Positions 35,357 to 43,114 of a stretch of DNA of 64,000 nt are shown piece by piece. Within the stretch, counting starts at the first letter, position 1. The number at the start of each line of letters is the position of its first letter. This DNA is from Fen-1364 sp049515135. Lineage in GTDB: Bacteria; Spirochaetota; Spirochaetia; SZUA-6; Fen-1364. A program made the position numbers and the translations under genes. Below the pieces are notes generated by a model that was not told where the DNA came from, ran no database searches, and worked only from the letters and a program-made list of their open reading frames with translations. The DNA is taken from assembly GCA_049515135.1 (NCBI GenBank), contig JBEKUJ010000013.1, forward strand, positions 1 through 64,000. Reading direction: 5' to 3'.

Positions 35357-36097
35357 ATGGCCAGGAAGATACGCAAGGTGGAGGAGCATAAGGAAGACCT
35401 TATGCGATGGCTCCTCACGTATGCCGACATGATCACGCTGCTGATGCTGTTCTTCATCATCCTGTACGCCATGAGCAGCATCGACACGGCCAAGTACTCA
35501 CAGCTTGCGCAGGCCCTGGCCAGCGTCTTCAACGGGGGAGAGTTCACGATTTTCGACCAACCCACCACCGGGGGAGTGGGCGTCCTGCCGGGCGTCACCT
35601 CAGGCCAGAAAGTGGAGTCCCGGGGCGCCGGGAAAAAGCAGGGAACCGGGGGACAGTCCACCCTTCAGACGCAGGCGTTGTCCTCCTTGCAGAACCTCGT
35701 GAAATCGGGTAAGGTCCACGTGATCCCAACAGACCGAGGGTTTGCAATATCGCTCACGTCGGACCTGTACTTCGCTTCCGCCTCCGCGGAGCTTGGGGCG
35801 GACGCGATGCCTGTGCTCCAGGAGGTCAGCGATTTCCTGGCGCGAATTCCGAACTCGGTCATCGTGGAAGGGCACACGGACAATGTTCCTCCTGATCCGA
35901 AAAAGTGGGTTTCCAACTGGCAGCTCTCCGGCGAGCGCGCAGTCTCCGTCCTCCAGGCGCTGGATGATTACGGCGTGCCACCGGATCGGCTCTCAGCCTC
36001 TGCGTACGGCGACACGCGGCCTGTCCAGTCAAACGACACGCCGGAAGGACGCTCGTACAACCGGCGGGTTGACATCGTCATTGTCGAGCAGCAGTAA
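35357..36097 (+). CDS. motB: Flagellar motor stator protein MotB
   Basis: A 246-residue single-pass protein. The helix WLLTYADMITLLMLFFIILYAMS carries the ion-binding Asp. A plug-like and Gly-rich linker leads to an OmpA-like peptidoglycan-binding domain with VEGHTDNVPP, NWQLSGERAVSVLQAL and YGDTRPVQSNDTPEGRSYNRRVDIVI. Whether H+ or Na+ drives it cannot be decided. It ends 34 bases before the hydrogenase operon, so read-through into that operon is possible. Confidence 0.93.
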   Translation: MARKIRKVEEHKEDLMRWLLTYADMITLLMLFFIILYAMSSIDTAKYSQLAQALASVFNGGEFTIFDQPTTGGVGVLPGVTSGQKVESRGAGKKQGTGGQSTLQTQALSSLQNLVKSGKVHVIPTDRGFAISLTSDLYFASASAELGADAMPVLQEVSDFLARIPNSVIVEGHTDNVPPDPKKWVSNWQLSGERAVSVLQALDDYGVPPDRLSASAYGDTRPVQSNDTPEGRSYNRRVDIVIVEQQ

Positions 36098-36131
36098 GAA
36101 AAAAAGACACTCATAAATCCTGGGAGTTTAT

Positions 36132-37565
36132 ATGCAGAGTGGACTCTGGGCGCTCATTGCCGTCATCGTTCCGCTTTCCGGGGCGTTTCTCCTCCCCCTT
36201 GCCGGCCTTGCCGCGGCGCGCCTGCGAAACCTGCTGGCCCTGGCGCTGGTGCTGGCGTCCCTGGCGGCATCCATAGCGCTCGTGCCCGGCGCCCTTGCCG
36301 GCCAGACGGCGTCCTTTGTCCTGACCGGGCCCCTCGGCCTGTCCTTCCATCTCGAGGCAGATGCGCTGGCGGTGTTCATGGCGCTGGTTTCCTCCCTGGT
36401 GGGCGCCATCATCATCCTTTTTTCCTTCGATTACATAAGCCATTACCAGAACCAGGACGAGTACTACCTCATGGCCGTACTGTTCCTGGGCGCAATGATG
36501 GGCCTGATATTCTCCGCCAACCTCGTGTTCCTCTATGTGTTCTGGGAGATAACGGGAATAGCAAGCTGGCGCCTTATCGGCTTCTACCGCAGCAAGACGG
36601 ATGTGCTGAGGGCGGACAAGGCGTTCCTGGTCACGGCTTTCGGAGCCCTTGTCATGCTCCTGGGAATCCTGGCAGTGAATGGTCTGACCGGCACGTTCGA
36701 CCTGGACCAGCTCAAGGGCAGGACTCTTCCCTGGGCCGTCTCAGCGCTCCTGCTGGTAGGCATGCTCTCAAAATCGGCGACCCTCCCCTTCCACACGTGG
36801 CTGCCTGATGCGGGCGTGGCGCCCTCCCCTGTGACGGCGCTCCTGCACGCGGCGGTGCTTGTGAAGATCGGCGTGTACGTTTTTGCGCGGCTGTTCCTGG
36901 CCACCTTCGCCCTCGACGAGGCCATGCGCGTTGCGATGGCAATCATCGCGGCTGCAAGCGCCCTGGTGAGCGCAGGCGCGGCGCTGGTGGACACGGACAT
37001 CAAGAGGATCGTTGCGTACTCCACCGTCAGCCAGATCGGGTTCATTTTCCTGGGGCTGGCCATGGGCAGCGCCATTGGGGCCGTGGGGGCGCTCCTGTAC
37101 ATCCTCATGCACGGGCTGGCCAAGGCTGGCCTTTTCCTTTCCGCGGGGATCGTGGAGCAGAACGCGGGCAGCAAGGACATCACGAAGCTGGGCGGGCTGA
37201 TCCGCACCATGCCGGTCACGGCGGTTGCTTTTCTCCTGTGCGCATTCTCAGTCATGGGGATCCCTCCCCTGGGAGGATTCTTCGGCAAGTACATGGTTGT
37301 CTCCGCCGCGGTGGGAGCAGGGCACGTGGCCACAAGCGCCGTGTTCATGTCCGGCGCGGTGCTTACGATTCTGTACCTGTTCCGGCTGTTCAGCCGGGTG
37401 TTCCTGGGGGAGAACAGGGGGAAGCAGGCTGTTGAGGGCTCCTCCCTCATGGTGGCATGCGTTGTGACGCTGGCCGCCCTCTCCCTTGCTGCGGGCATTT
37501 TGGTGGGGTGGCCCGCAGAGCTGGCAAGGACTGCCATCAGCCAGATGCCGGGGGTGGCGCGATGA
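36132..37565 (+). CDS. Group 4 hydrogenase antiporter-like subunit 1 (NuoL/HyfB/Mrp-type)
   Basis: A 477-residue inner-membrane protein of about 13-14 helices, homologous to complex I NuoL/M/N and Mrp antiporters. The functional Glu is in FLYVFWEITGIASWRLIGFY. Lys residues in the channel lie in GMLSKSATLPFHTWLPDAGVAPSPVTALLHAAVLVKIGVY, and DIKRIVAYSTVSQIGF is the central conserved helix. It would pump or leak protons or Na+ across the membrane, driven by the hydrogenase. First gene of a 12-gene operon; GGGAG precedes the ATG and the stop overlaps the next start (ATGA). Confidence 0.88.
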   Translation: MQSGLWALIAVIVPLSGAFLLPLAGLAAARLRNLLALALVLASLAASIALVPGALAGQTASFVLTGPLGLSFHLEADALAVFMALVSSLVGAIIILFSFDYISHYQNQDEYYLMAVLFLGAMMGLIFSANLVFLYVFWEITGIASWRLIGFYRSKTDVLRADKAFLVTAFGALVMLLGILAVNGLTGTFDLDQLKGRTLPWAVSALLLVGMLSKSATLPFHTWLPDAGVAPSPVTALLHAAVLVKIGVYVFARLFLATFALDEAMRVAMAIIAAASALVSAGAALVDTDIKRIVAYSTVSQIGFIFLGLAMGSAIGAVGALLYILMHGLAKAGLFLSAGIVEQNAGSKDITKLGGLIRTMPVTAVAFLLCAFSVMGIPPLGGFFGKYMVVSAAVGAGHVATSAVFMSGAVLTILYLFRLFSRVFLGENRGKQAVEGSSLMVACVVTLAALSLAAGILVGWPAELARTAISQMPGVAR

Positions 37566-39415
37566 ACGAGACAATGCTGATCCTTCCCGTCATCATCCCC
37601 GCGGCCGCCGGCCTGCTTGCGCTCCTCCTGCCCTCCCGGGAACGGGCCCTCCTGCCGGGCCTGATTGCGGTGGTTGCCGGCGCGGCAGAGCTTGTTGTTG
37701 CCATCCTGCTTTTCCCGTTCGACATGGCCCTTACCCTGCCCTGGCTCGGCTACGGCGTCGAGGTTTCCCTGGTGCTGTCCCGGATGAGCGCCTTCATCAT
37801 CCTGGCCATTGCGGGCTTCGGGATCCTTGTCTCGCTGTACGCCACATCGTTCATGAGCGGTTGGAAGCGGGCCCGCCAGTTCCACGCATGGGTGCTCCTC
37901 ACCGTCGCCATGGCAAGCGGGGCCGCGCTTGCCAACAACCTCGTCCTGTTCCTGGTGTTCGCAGAAGGGCTCCTCCTCACGCAGTTCGCAATGATCTCCG
38001 CCGGGCGGAGCAAGCCGTATGCAACAGCCATCAAAGCGTTCGTGATCGTGGGGATCTCAGACCTCGCCATGATGCTCGGGGTCATGCTGACTGGCCGGCT
38101 GGCAGGCACTCTGAACATGTCTGCCATCAGGCTGCCCCTTGACGGCCTTGGCGGCGCCGCGTTCCTCCTTCTCATGGTGGGAGCCATCGGCAAGGCAGGC
38201 GCCATGCCTTTCCACAGCTGGATCCCAGACGCCGCGCTCGATGCGCCGCTTCCCTTCATGGCCATCCTGCCGGCAAGCATCGACAAGCTTCTCGGGATCT
38301 ATTTCCTGGCCCGCATCTCGCTGGACCTGTTCGAGCTTGCCCCCGGCTCCTGGGTCAGCACTGTGCTCATGATCGTCGGAGCCGTGACCATCCTGTTTGC
38401 GGTCATGATGGCCCTTGTGCAGAAGGACTACAAGCGCCTTCTCTCCTATCACGCCATCAGCCAGGTGGGGTACATGGTGCTTGGGATCGGAACGGCTGTG
38501 CCGGCGGGCATCGTGGGCGGCCTTTTCCACATGGTGAACCATGCCATGTACAAGTCCTGCCTCTTCCTCACCGGCGGCGCGGTGGAAAAGCAGGCGGGAA
38601 CAACAGACCTGGACAAGCTGGGCGGTCTTGCCCGGCGCATGCCCGTGACCGCCGTCACCTTCATCGTTGCCGCTGCCTCAATCTCTGGGGTGCCCCCTTT
38701 CAACGGCTTTTTCTCCAAGGAGCTGGTGTACGATGGGGCCCTGGAGCGCAGCTGGATCTTCTACGCCGCAGCCCTGCTGGGCTCCGTGCTCACCGCCGCC
38801 TCGTTCCTCAAGCTGGGTCATGCCGCGTTCTTCGGAAAGCCGTCGGAGCAGACGCGCCAGGTGAAGGAAGCCCCGTGGCCCATGCTTGTGCCCATGATCG
38901 TGCTGGCCGGATTGTGCATTCTCTTTGGCGTGGCCAACCAGCTCCCGCTGGGCTCCCTGATCCAGCCCGCTGTCGGGCTGAAAGTCACCGGCGGAGCCAG
39001 CTTTGCCGGCTGGCCAGCAAGCGCGACGCTGGTCGGGCTGACCCTCCTTGCGTTGGCCTTGGCGGTCCTCAACCACATAGCCGGGGTGCGCGCCACAGGA
39101 CGCGGCCTTGGAGCCGTTGACCACATCCACCACGCGCCGGTGCTCGCGCCGATCTATTCCGTGGCGGAGAAGGGCCTGATAGATCCCTACACCATCGGCC
39201 GATGGGTCATCAAAGGAATCGCCGCGGCGCTCTGGGGCATAGACCGGGCATTCGACTGGGTCTATGAGACCGTCGCCGTTGGCTCCGCCCAGGGCATCTC
39301 ACGAATAACCCGGTTCTTCCACAACGGCAACGTCAACAGGTACGTCCTGTGGTCCATCGCCGGAGCAGCGGCCGTGGTCTTTGCAGCCCTCGCCGTCCTT
39401 GGGGGTGGGAAATGA
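37562..39415 (+). CDS. Group 4 hydrogenase antiporter-like subunit 2 (NuoL-type, with long C-terminus)
   Basis: A 617-residue NuoL-like protein, the longest of the three. Conserved helices include LVLFLVFAEGLLLTQFAMI (Glu), GAIGKAGAMPFHSWIPDAALDAPLPFMAILPASIDKLLGIY (Lys), and DYKRLLSYHAISQVGYM. Beyond about residue 500 it has an amphipathic stretch (SVAEKGLIDPYTIGRWVIKGIAAALWGIDRAFDW) and a final helix. This recalls the lateral helix HL that ties the pump subunits together in complex I. Coupled through ATGA to both neighbours. Exact HyfB, MbhH or NuoL equivalence is not settled. Confidence 0.87.
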   Translation: MNETMLILPVIIPAAAGLLALLLPSRERALLPGLIAVVAGAAELVVAILLFPFDMALTLPWLGYGVEVSLVLSRMSAFIILAIAGFGILVSLYATSFMSGWKRARQFHAWVLLTVAMASGAALANNLVLFLVFAEGLLLTQFAMISAGRSKPYATAIKAFVIVGISDLAMMLGVMLTGRLAGTLNMSAIRLPLDGLGGAAFLLLMVGAIGKAGAMPFHSWIPDAALDAPLPFMAILPASIDKLLGIYFLARISLDLFELAPGSWVSTVLMIVGAVTILFAVMMALVQKDYKRLLSYHAISQVGYMVLGIGTAVPAGIVGGLFHMVNHAMYKSCLFLTGGAVEKQAGTTDLDKLGGLARRMPVTAVTFIVAAASISGVPPFNGFFSKELVYDGALERSWIFYAAALLGSVLTAASFLKLGHAAFFGKPSEQTRQVKEAPWPMLVPMIVLAGLCILFGVANQLPLGSLIQPAVGLKVTGGASFAGWPASATLVGLTLLALALAVLNHIAGVRATGRGLGAVDHIHHAPVLAPIYSVAEKGLIDPYTIGRWVIKGIAAALWGIDRAFDWVYETVAVGSAQGISRITRFFHNGNVNRYVLWSIAGAAAVVFAALAVLGGGK

Positions 39416-40932
39416 GCCATCTTCTCCTTCTTGTGCCGTTCGCCGCCCTCATCCTGGCAAACCTCCTGCCCCGTTCAGCGCGTCCGGCGGCTGCGGGGAT
39501 TGCCTTCGGGGTCCTTCTCCTGCAGACCGTTGCCGTGGCCCTGCCCCCGCTGGGCCTTGTTGACTGGTCGTCGCTGAACCCGGTGGACGCGGCCATCGGT
39601 CTTCACGTGTCCATGGACAACCTCAGCATCCTCCTTCTGCTCAGCGCGGGGCTTGCCGGCATGGCCGCTCTGCTGGCGGCAGGCCCTGGACTGAAAACGG
39701 GCCGTGAACGGTTCCTGTTCGCCAACCTCGTCATGGTGGCCCTGATCGGGATCAACGGCATCTCCATGGTGCGGGACCTGTTCTCCCTGTACGTGTTCAT
39801 CGAGGTGACGGCAATTGCCACGTTCATCCTCGTTGCGCTCCGCCACGGGGTGGAGGCGTACGAAGGCGCGTGGAAATACATCATCCTCTCCGCAGTGGCG
39901 AGCGTCCTCATGCTCTCCTCCATCGCCCTGCTTCTGCTGGTGGAAGGAGGAGTTTCCCTGGAAGCCGTCACCCACTCCCTTGCCACTCCGGGGCCCATAC
40001 CCTTGGTCGGCCTTTCGGCCATCCCTGACCTCGGCCGACCTTTGGCATCCCTGCCCTTGGTCGGCCTTTCGGCCATCCCTGGCCTCGGCCGACCTTTGGC
40101 ATCCTTGCCTTGGATTGCCGCGGCCCTTTTCCTGTGCGGGCTCTTCATCAAGGGCGGCCTTGTTCCGTTCCACGGATGGCTGGCTGACGCGTACAGCTCG
40201 GCGCCGGCTCCGGCGTCCATCTTCATGGCAGGAATCGTGACAAAGGCGTCCGGCGTGTTCGCTCTCATGCGGCTTTCCCAATCGGTCTTCGGCGATGCCC
40301 TGCCTGCCCGATGGATCTTCCTCGTGGTCGGCGCGGTGACACTGGTGATCGGAGCCTTCCTGGCGCTGACCCAGTCTGACATGAAGCGGATGCTCGCCTA
40401 CTCCAGCGTGAGTCAGATCGGCTACATCGTGCTGGCCCTGGGAGGATCACCACAGCTGGGGATCATTGCCGCGGCGGTTCACTTCTTCAACCACGCCGTC
40501 TCCAAGAGCCAGCTCTTCGCGAACGCCCAGGCCATCGAGGAGCAGCTGGGCACCATGTCCATGGACCGCATGGGAGGCCTGGGCTCACGCATGCCTGTCA
40601 CTGCCGGCACATCCGCAGTGGCCGCGCTTTCGATTGCCGGGCTGCCGCCCCTTGCCGGGTTCTGGAGCAAGCTGCTCATCGTGATCGCGCTCTGGCAGGT
40701 CGGGCAATACGCCTTTGCGGCCATTGCCGTCCTCACCAGCCTGGTCACGCTGGGCTATTTCCTCTCCCTCCAGAGACGGGTGTTTTTCGGCACGCCGCTC
40801 GCCGAATGGGCGTCCGTGAAAGAAGCCGGTGGGAGGCTCCTGATACCCGCGCTGGCCCTCTCCCTGGTGACGGTTGCGCTGGGGCTCGCTTTCCCTCTGG
40901 TACTTTCGATTCTTCTCGGAGGCGGCCAATGA
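39412..40932 (+). CDS. Group 4 hydrogenase antiporter-like subunit 3 (NuoN/M-type) with a repeat insertion
   Basis: A 506-residue membrane protein. Typical elements: DLFSLYVFIEVTAIATFILVAL (Glu), GLFIKGGLVPFHGWLADAYSSAPAPASIFMAGIVTKASGVF (Lys), and DMKRMLAYSSVSQIGYIVLALGG. Between residues about 197 and 232 sits an in-frame tandem repeat, two copies of PLVGLSAIP-x-LGRPLASL, encoded by the 54-base palindromic repeat at 40000-40107. It falls just before the conserved Lys-bearing helix, in a probable loop, and keeps the frame, so the gene is likely functional. Without it the length would match relatives. Starts in ATGA with the upstream gene. Confidence 0.86.
   Translation: MSHLLLLVPFAALILANLLPRSARPAAAGIAFGVLLLQTVAVALPPLGLVDWSSLNPVDAAIGLHVSMDNLSILLLLSAGLAGMAALLAAGPGLKTGRERFLFANLVMVALIGINGISMVRDLFSLYVFIEVTAIATFILVALRHGVEAYEGAWKYIILSAVASVLMLSSIALLLLVEGGVSLEAVTHSLATPGPIPLVGLSAIPDLGRPLASLPLVGLSAIPGLGRPLASLPWIAAALFLCGLFIKGGLVPFHGWLADAYSSAPAPASIFMAGIVTKASGVFALMRLSQSVFGDALPARWIFLVVGAVTLVIGAFLALTQSDMKRMLAYSSVSQIGYIVLALGGSPQLGIIAAAVHFFNHAVSKSQLFANAQAIEEQLGTMSMDRMGGLGSRMPVTAGTSAVAALSIAGLPPLAGFWSKLLIVIALWQVGQYAFAAIAVLTSLVTLGYFLSLQRRVFFGTPLAEWASVKEAGGRLLIPALALSLVTVALGLAFPLVLSILLGGGQ
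40000..40107 (+). repeat. In-frame tandem duplication of a 54-base palindromic unit
   Basis: Two copies, 40000-40053 and 40054-40107, differ at two bases, and a CCTTGG remnant follows. Each contains the perfect arms GGTCGGCC and GGCCGACC and an inner GGCC-TTTC-GGCC hairpin. The period is 18 codons. The same sequence family occurs between genes at 49026-49075. It reads as a mobile palindromic repeat that landed in the gene and duplicated. Confidence 0.8.
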
Positions 40933-41423
40933 CGCTCATGACAATTCTCCTGGTCCTGCTGGTGCTGGCGGCCCTGTGGGCGTCCATGACCACGCTCCTC
41001 CTGCGCGCCACCATTGCCCTTGCACTTGCAAGCGCAATGCTCGCGGTGGTCATGTACACCCTTGGCGCAACCATTGCGGCTGTGCTGGAGCTTTCCGTCT
41101 GCGCCGGGCTGATCTCCGTGGTGTTTGTCAGCATCGTCAGTCTCACGCAGAGGAAGCCGTTCAAGGACTACGTTGTTCGGAGGATTAGCCGGCTCACCCG
41201 GTTCTGGCCTCTTCCCCTGCTGCTGATCGCCACAGGGGTCGGGTTGTCGTTCGTCCATACGCCTGTGCAGGTCGCGCTCCCCGTGCCGGGAGCGGAAGGG
41301 GACGTCCGCGTCGTGCTGTGGAACCTGCGACAGCTGGACCTGTTCGGCCAGATCCTCATCATCCTGGCCGGCGTCATCGGGGTTCTGGTACTATTCAAGA
41401 GGGAAGGAAAAGATGACAATTGA
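40929..41423 (+). CDS. NuoJ-like hydrogenase membrane subunit
   Basis: A 164-residue protein with about five helices. The first four run TILLVLLVLAALWASM, ATIALALASAMLAVVMYTLG, AAVLELSVCAGLISVVFVSIVSL and LPLLLIATGVGLSF, then a terminal ILIILAGVIGVLVLF. The third has the pattern of NuoJ transmembrane helix 3 (the pi-bulge helix), with a Glu where NuoJ has Glu or an adjacent residue. Overlaps both neighbours (ATGA upstream, 11 bases downstream). Assigned by position and helix pattern. Confidence 0.65.
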   Translation: MTLMTILLVLLVLAALWASMTTLLLRATIALALASAMLAVVMYTLGATIAAVLELSVCAGLISVVFVSIVSLTQRKPFKDYVVRRISRLTRFWPLPLLLIATGVGLSFVHTPVQVALPVPGAEGDVRVVLWNLRQLDLFGQILIILAGVIGVLVLFKREGKDDN

Positions 41424-41733
41424 CATCCCCCAGTCTTTCTGGTTGTACTTCGCTTTCTTCGTCCTCCTTCTTGTGGACGGCGCGTGGTGCATGCTGGCCA
41501 CGTTCAACCTGCTTCGGATGCTCATTGGCCTGGAGATCCTGATGAAGTCCGTTACGTTCTTCCTGATCGTCGCGGGATACCTGAGCCACCGCATGGCCCT
41601 TGCTCAGGCCATGGTGATTACCGTCATCGTGATCGAGGTCGTCGTCGTGGTGGTGGCCGCGGGGGTGATCCTGGGCTTTTTCCGGGCGCATAACTCAATG
41701 AATGTGCGTCATACCCGCACTCTGAAGGGGTGA
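41413..41733 (+). CDS. NuoK/MnhC-like hydrogenase membrane subunit
   Basis: A 106-residue, three-helix protein: LYFAFFVLLLVDGAWCML, LLRMLIGLEILMKSVTFFLIVAGYL and AMVITVIVIEVVVVVVAAGVIL. Glu residues inside helices 2 (LIGLEIL) and 3 (VIVIEVV) match the two functional Glu residues of NuoK/MnhC that carry protons between the antenna and pump modules. Its ATG lies 11 bases inside the end of the NuoJ-like gene. Confidence 0.8.
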   Translation: MTIDIPQSFWLYFAFFVLLLVDGAWCMLATFNLLRMLIGLEILMKSVTFFLIVAGYLSHRMALAQAMVITVIVIEVVVVVVAAGVILGFFRAHNSMNVRHTRTLKG

Positions 41734-41736
41734 CAG

Positions 41737-42069
41737 ATGTCCATGCTGCTTCTCGTTCCTCCCGTGGCCTTCACCATCATCCTCATCGTCGTATGGGCTC
41801 TTTCCACGGCTTCCGGCACGCTCTCACTGAAGCGCAAGGGGCCGCGCGGGGCGCTTGACAAGCCATACGCCGGCGGAGAGGATGTGGCGAAGCACAGGTT
41901 CCAGCCCGACTACGGCCAGTTCTTCCCGTTCGCATTCTTCTTCACAATCATGCACGTGGTCACGCTGATCGTAGCAACGTCACCGGCCCGGACGCTGGAA
42001 AGTCTTTTCATAGCGGGCATCTATGTCCTGGGCGCCCTGGTCGGGCTTGTCATGCTGTTTCGGAGGTAA
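41737..42069 (+). CDS. NuoA-like hydrogenase membrane subunit
   Basis: A 110-residue protein with three helices. After helix 1 comes a loop with DKPYAGGEDVAKHRFQPDY, followed by FFPFAFFFTIMHVVTLIV and IAGIYVLGALVGLVMLF. This layout is that of NuoA: in E. coli the loop reads PFESGID and the following helix MFFVIFDVEALYLF. The key Asp/Glu of that NuoA helix (DVEAL) are not kept; the segment has IMHVVTL instead. Starts four bases after the previous stop. Confidence 0.7.
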   Translation: MSMLLLVPPVAFTIILIVVWALSTASGTLSLKRKGPRGALDKPYAGGEDVAKHRFQPDYGQFFPFAFFFTIMHVVTLIVATSPARTLESLFIAGIYVLGALVGLVMLFRR

Positions 42070-42077
42070 CGACGCTC

Positions 42078-42515
42078 ATGAGCGTTTTCCATAGAATCGT
42101 GCGCTGGGCCCAGCGCAAATCCCCGTGGATCCTTCACTTCAATACAGGGGCCTGCAACGCGTGCGACATAGAGATCATCGCGGCGCTGACGCCGCGATTC
42201 GACCTGGAGCGTCTGGGAGTCCAGCTGAAGGGCACTCCGCGGCACTGCGACATCCTTGCCTGCTCGGGACCGGTCACCAAGCAGATCAGATCCCGGCTCA
42301 TCCGCATCTACGAGCAGGTGCCGGAGCCAAAGATCGTTGTAGCCGTGGGAAGCTGCGCAACAAGCGGGGGCGTGTTCGACGGCCTGTACAATGTGGAGGG
42401 CGGCATCGACAAGGCCATCCCGGTCACGGCGTACATCCCCGGCTGCCCGGCAAGCCCGCAGGCCATCATCGACGGGTTCGCCAAGCTGATCAAAAAGCTC
42501 GAGGAGCAGAAATGA
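42078..42515 (+). CDS. Hydrogenase small subunit (NuoB/HycG-like)
   Basis: A 145-residue iron-sulfur protein holding the proximal [4Fe-4S] cluster. The four Cys are in TGACNACDIE (the first two), GSCATSGGVF and YIPGCPASP. It passes electrons between the large subunit and the ferredoxin-like subunit at the cytoplasmic face. CGGAGG precedes the ATG and its stop overlaps the NuoC-like start. Family length is right; group 4 small subunits lack the exported C-terminal domain of uptake enzymes. Confidence 0.92.
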   Translation: MSVFHRIVRWAQRKSPWILHFNTGACNACDIEIIAALTPRFDLERLGVQLKGTPRHCDILACSGPVTKQIRSRLIRIYEQVPEPKIVVAVGSCATSGGVFDGLYNVEGGIDKAIPVTAYIPGCPASPQAIIDGFAKLIKKLEEQK

Positions 42516-43114
42516 CCGAAACCGAGACGGTGAAATCCGAGCTGGAGACACGGTTCCCCTACCTTGCCGGCGCCATGCATGTCCAGCGGGAAAGGCGCCT
42601 GTGGATTGACGTGTCACAGGAGAGATTCACCGAGGTCTTCGAGCACCTGGTGAGGGGATTGGGCTTCTCCAACCTGTGCACCATTACCGGCCTGGACCTG
42701 GGCGCGGAGCTTGGATTCATCTATCACCTCGCCCGGGACGGCGGGATCATGGCAAACCTGAAGACCAGCTGCCCGAAAGGCCAGTCCATCCGCACCGTGA
42801 CGCCGCTTTTCGCGGGAGCATCGATCTATGAGCGCGAGCTGGAGGACCTCCTGGGCGCGCACGTGGACGGGCTGCCTCCCGGCCCCCGCTATCCCCTGCC
42901 TGACGAGTGGCCCGCGGGCGAGCATCCTCTGCTGAAGGAGTGGAAGCCTGCGCAGGGAGGCGCAACCCCACGGAATACCGTGGGAGGGGCGGCGGAGACA
43001 GGGATGTCGGAAGCCGCCAAGCCGTCTTCAAAGCAGGAGCCAGATGCCGCGTCCGCACCAGCGCCGGCGGCCGCCCCGGCCCCCGCAGGGCAGCAAGGAG
43101 CACCCAGTGAGTGA
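42512..43114 (+). CDS. NuoC-like hydrogenase subunit with Ala/Pro-rich tail
   Basis: A 200-residue peripheral subunit equivalent to NuoC or the N-terminal part of HycE. The conserved block is LGFSNLCTITGLDLGAELGFIYHLARDG, with SIRTVTPLFAGASIYERELEDLLG and PRYPLPDEWPAGEHPLLKEW. The last 40 residues, beginning MSEAAKPSSK, are a low-complexity Ala/Pro linker absent from standard NuoC. In HycE this domain is fused to the large subunit; here the two genes overlap by eight bases and are separate. The tail may be a remnant of a linker between them. Confidence 0.87.
   Translation: MTETETVKSELETRFPYLAGAMHVQRERRLWIDVSQERFTEVFEHLVRGLGFSNLCTITGLDLGAELGFIYHLARDGGIMANLKTSCPKGQSIRTVTPLFAGASIYERELEDLLGAHVDGLPPGPRYPLPDEWPAGEHPLLKEWKPAQGGATPRNTVGGAAETGMSEAAKPSSKQEPDAASAPAPAAAPAPAGQQGAPSE

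Noticed and set aside
40000..40107. A CRISPR-like repeat array
   Set aside because: Direct tandem copies with no spacers, in frame inside a gene, no cas genes.
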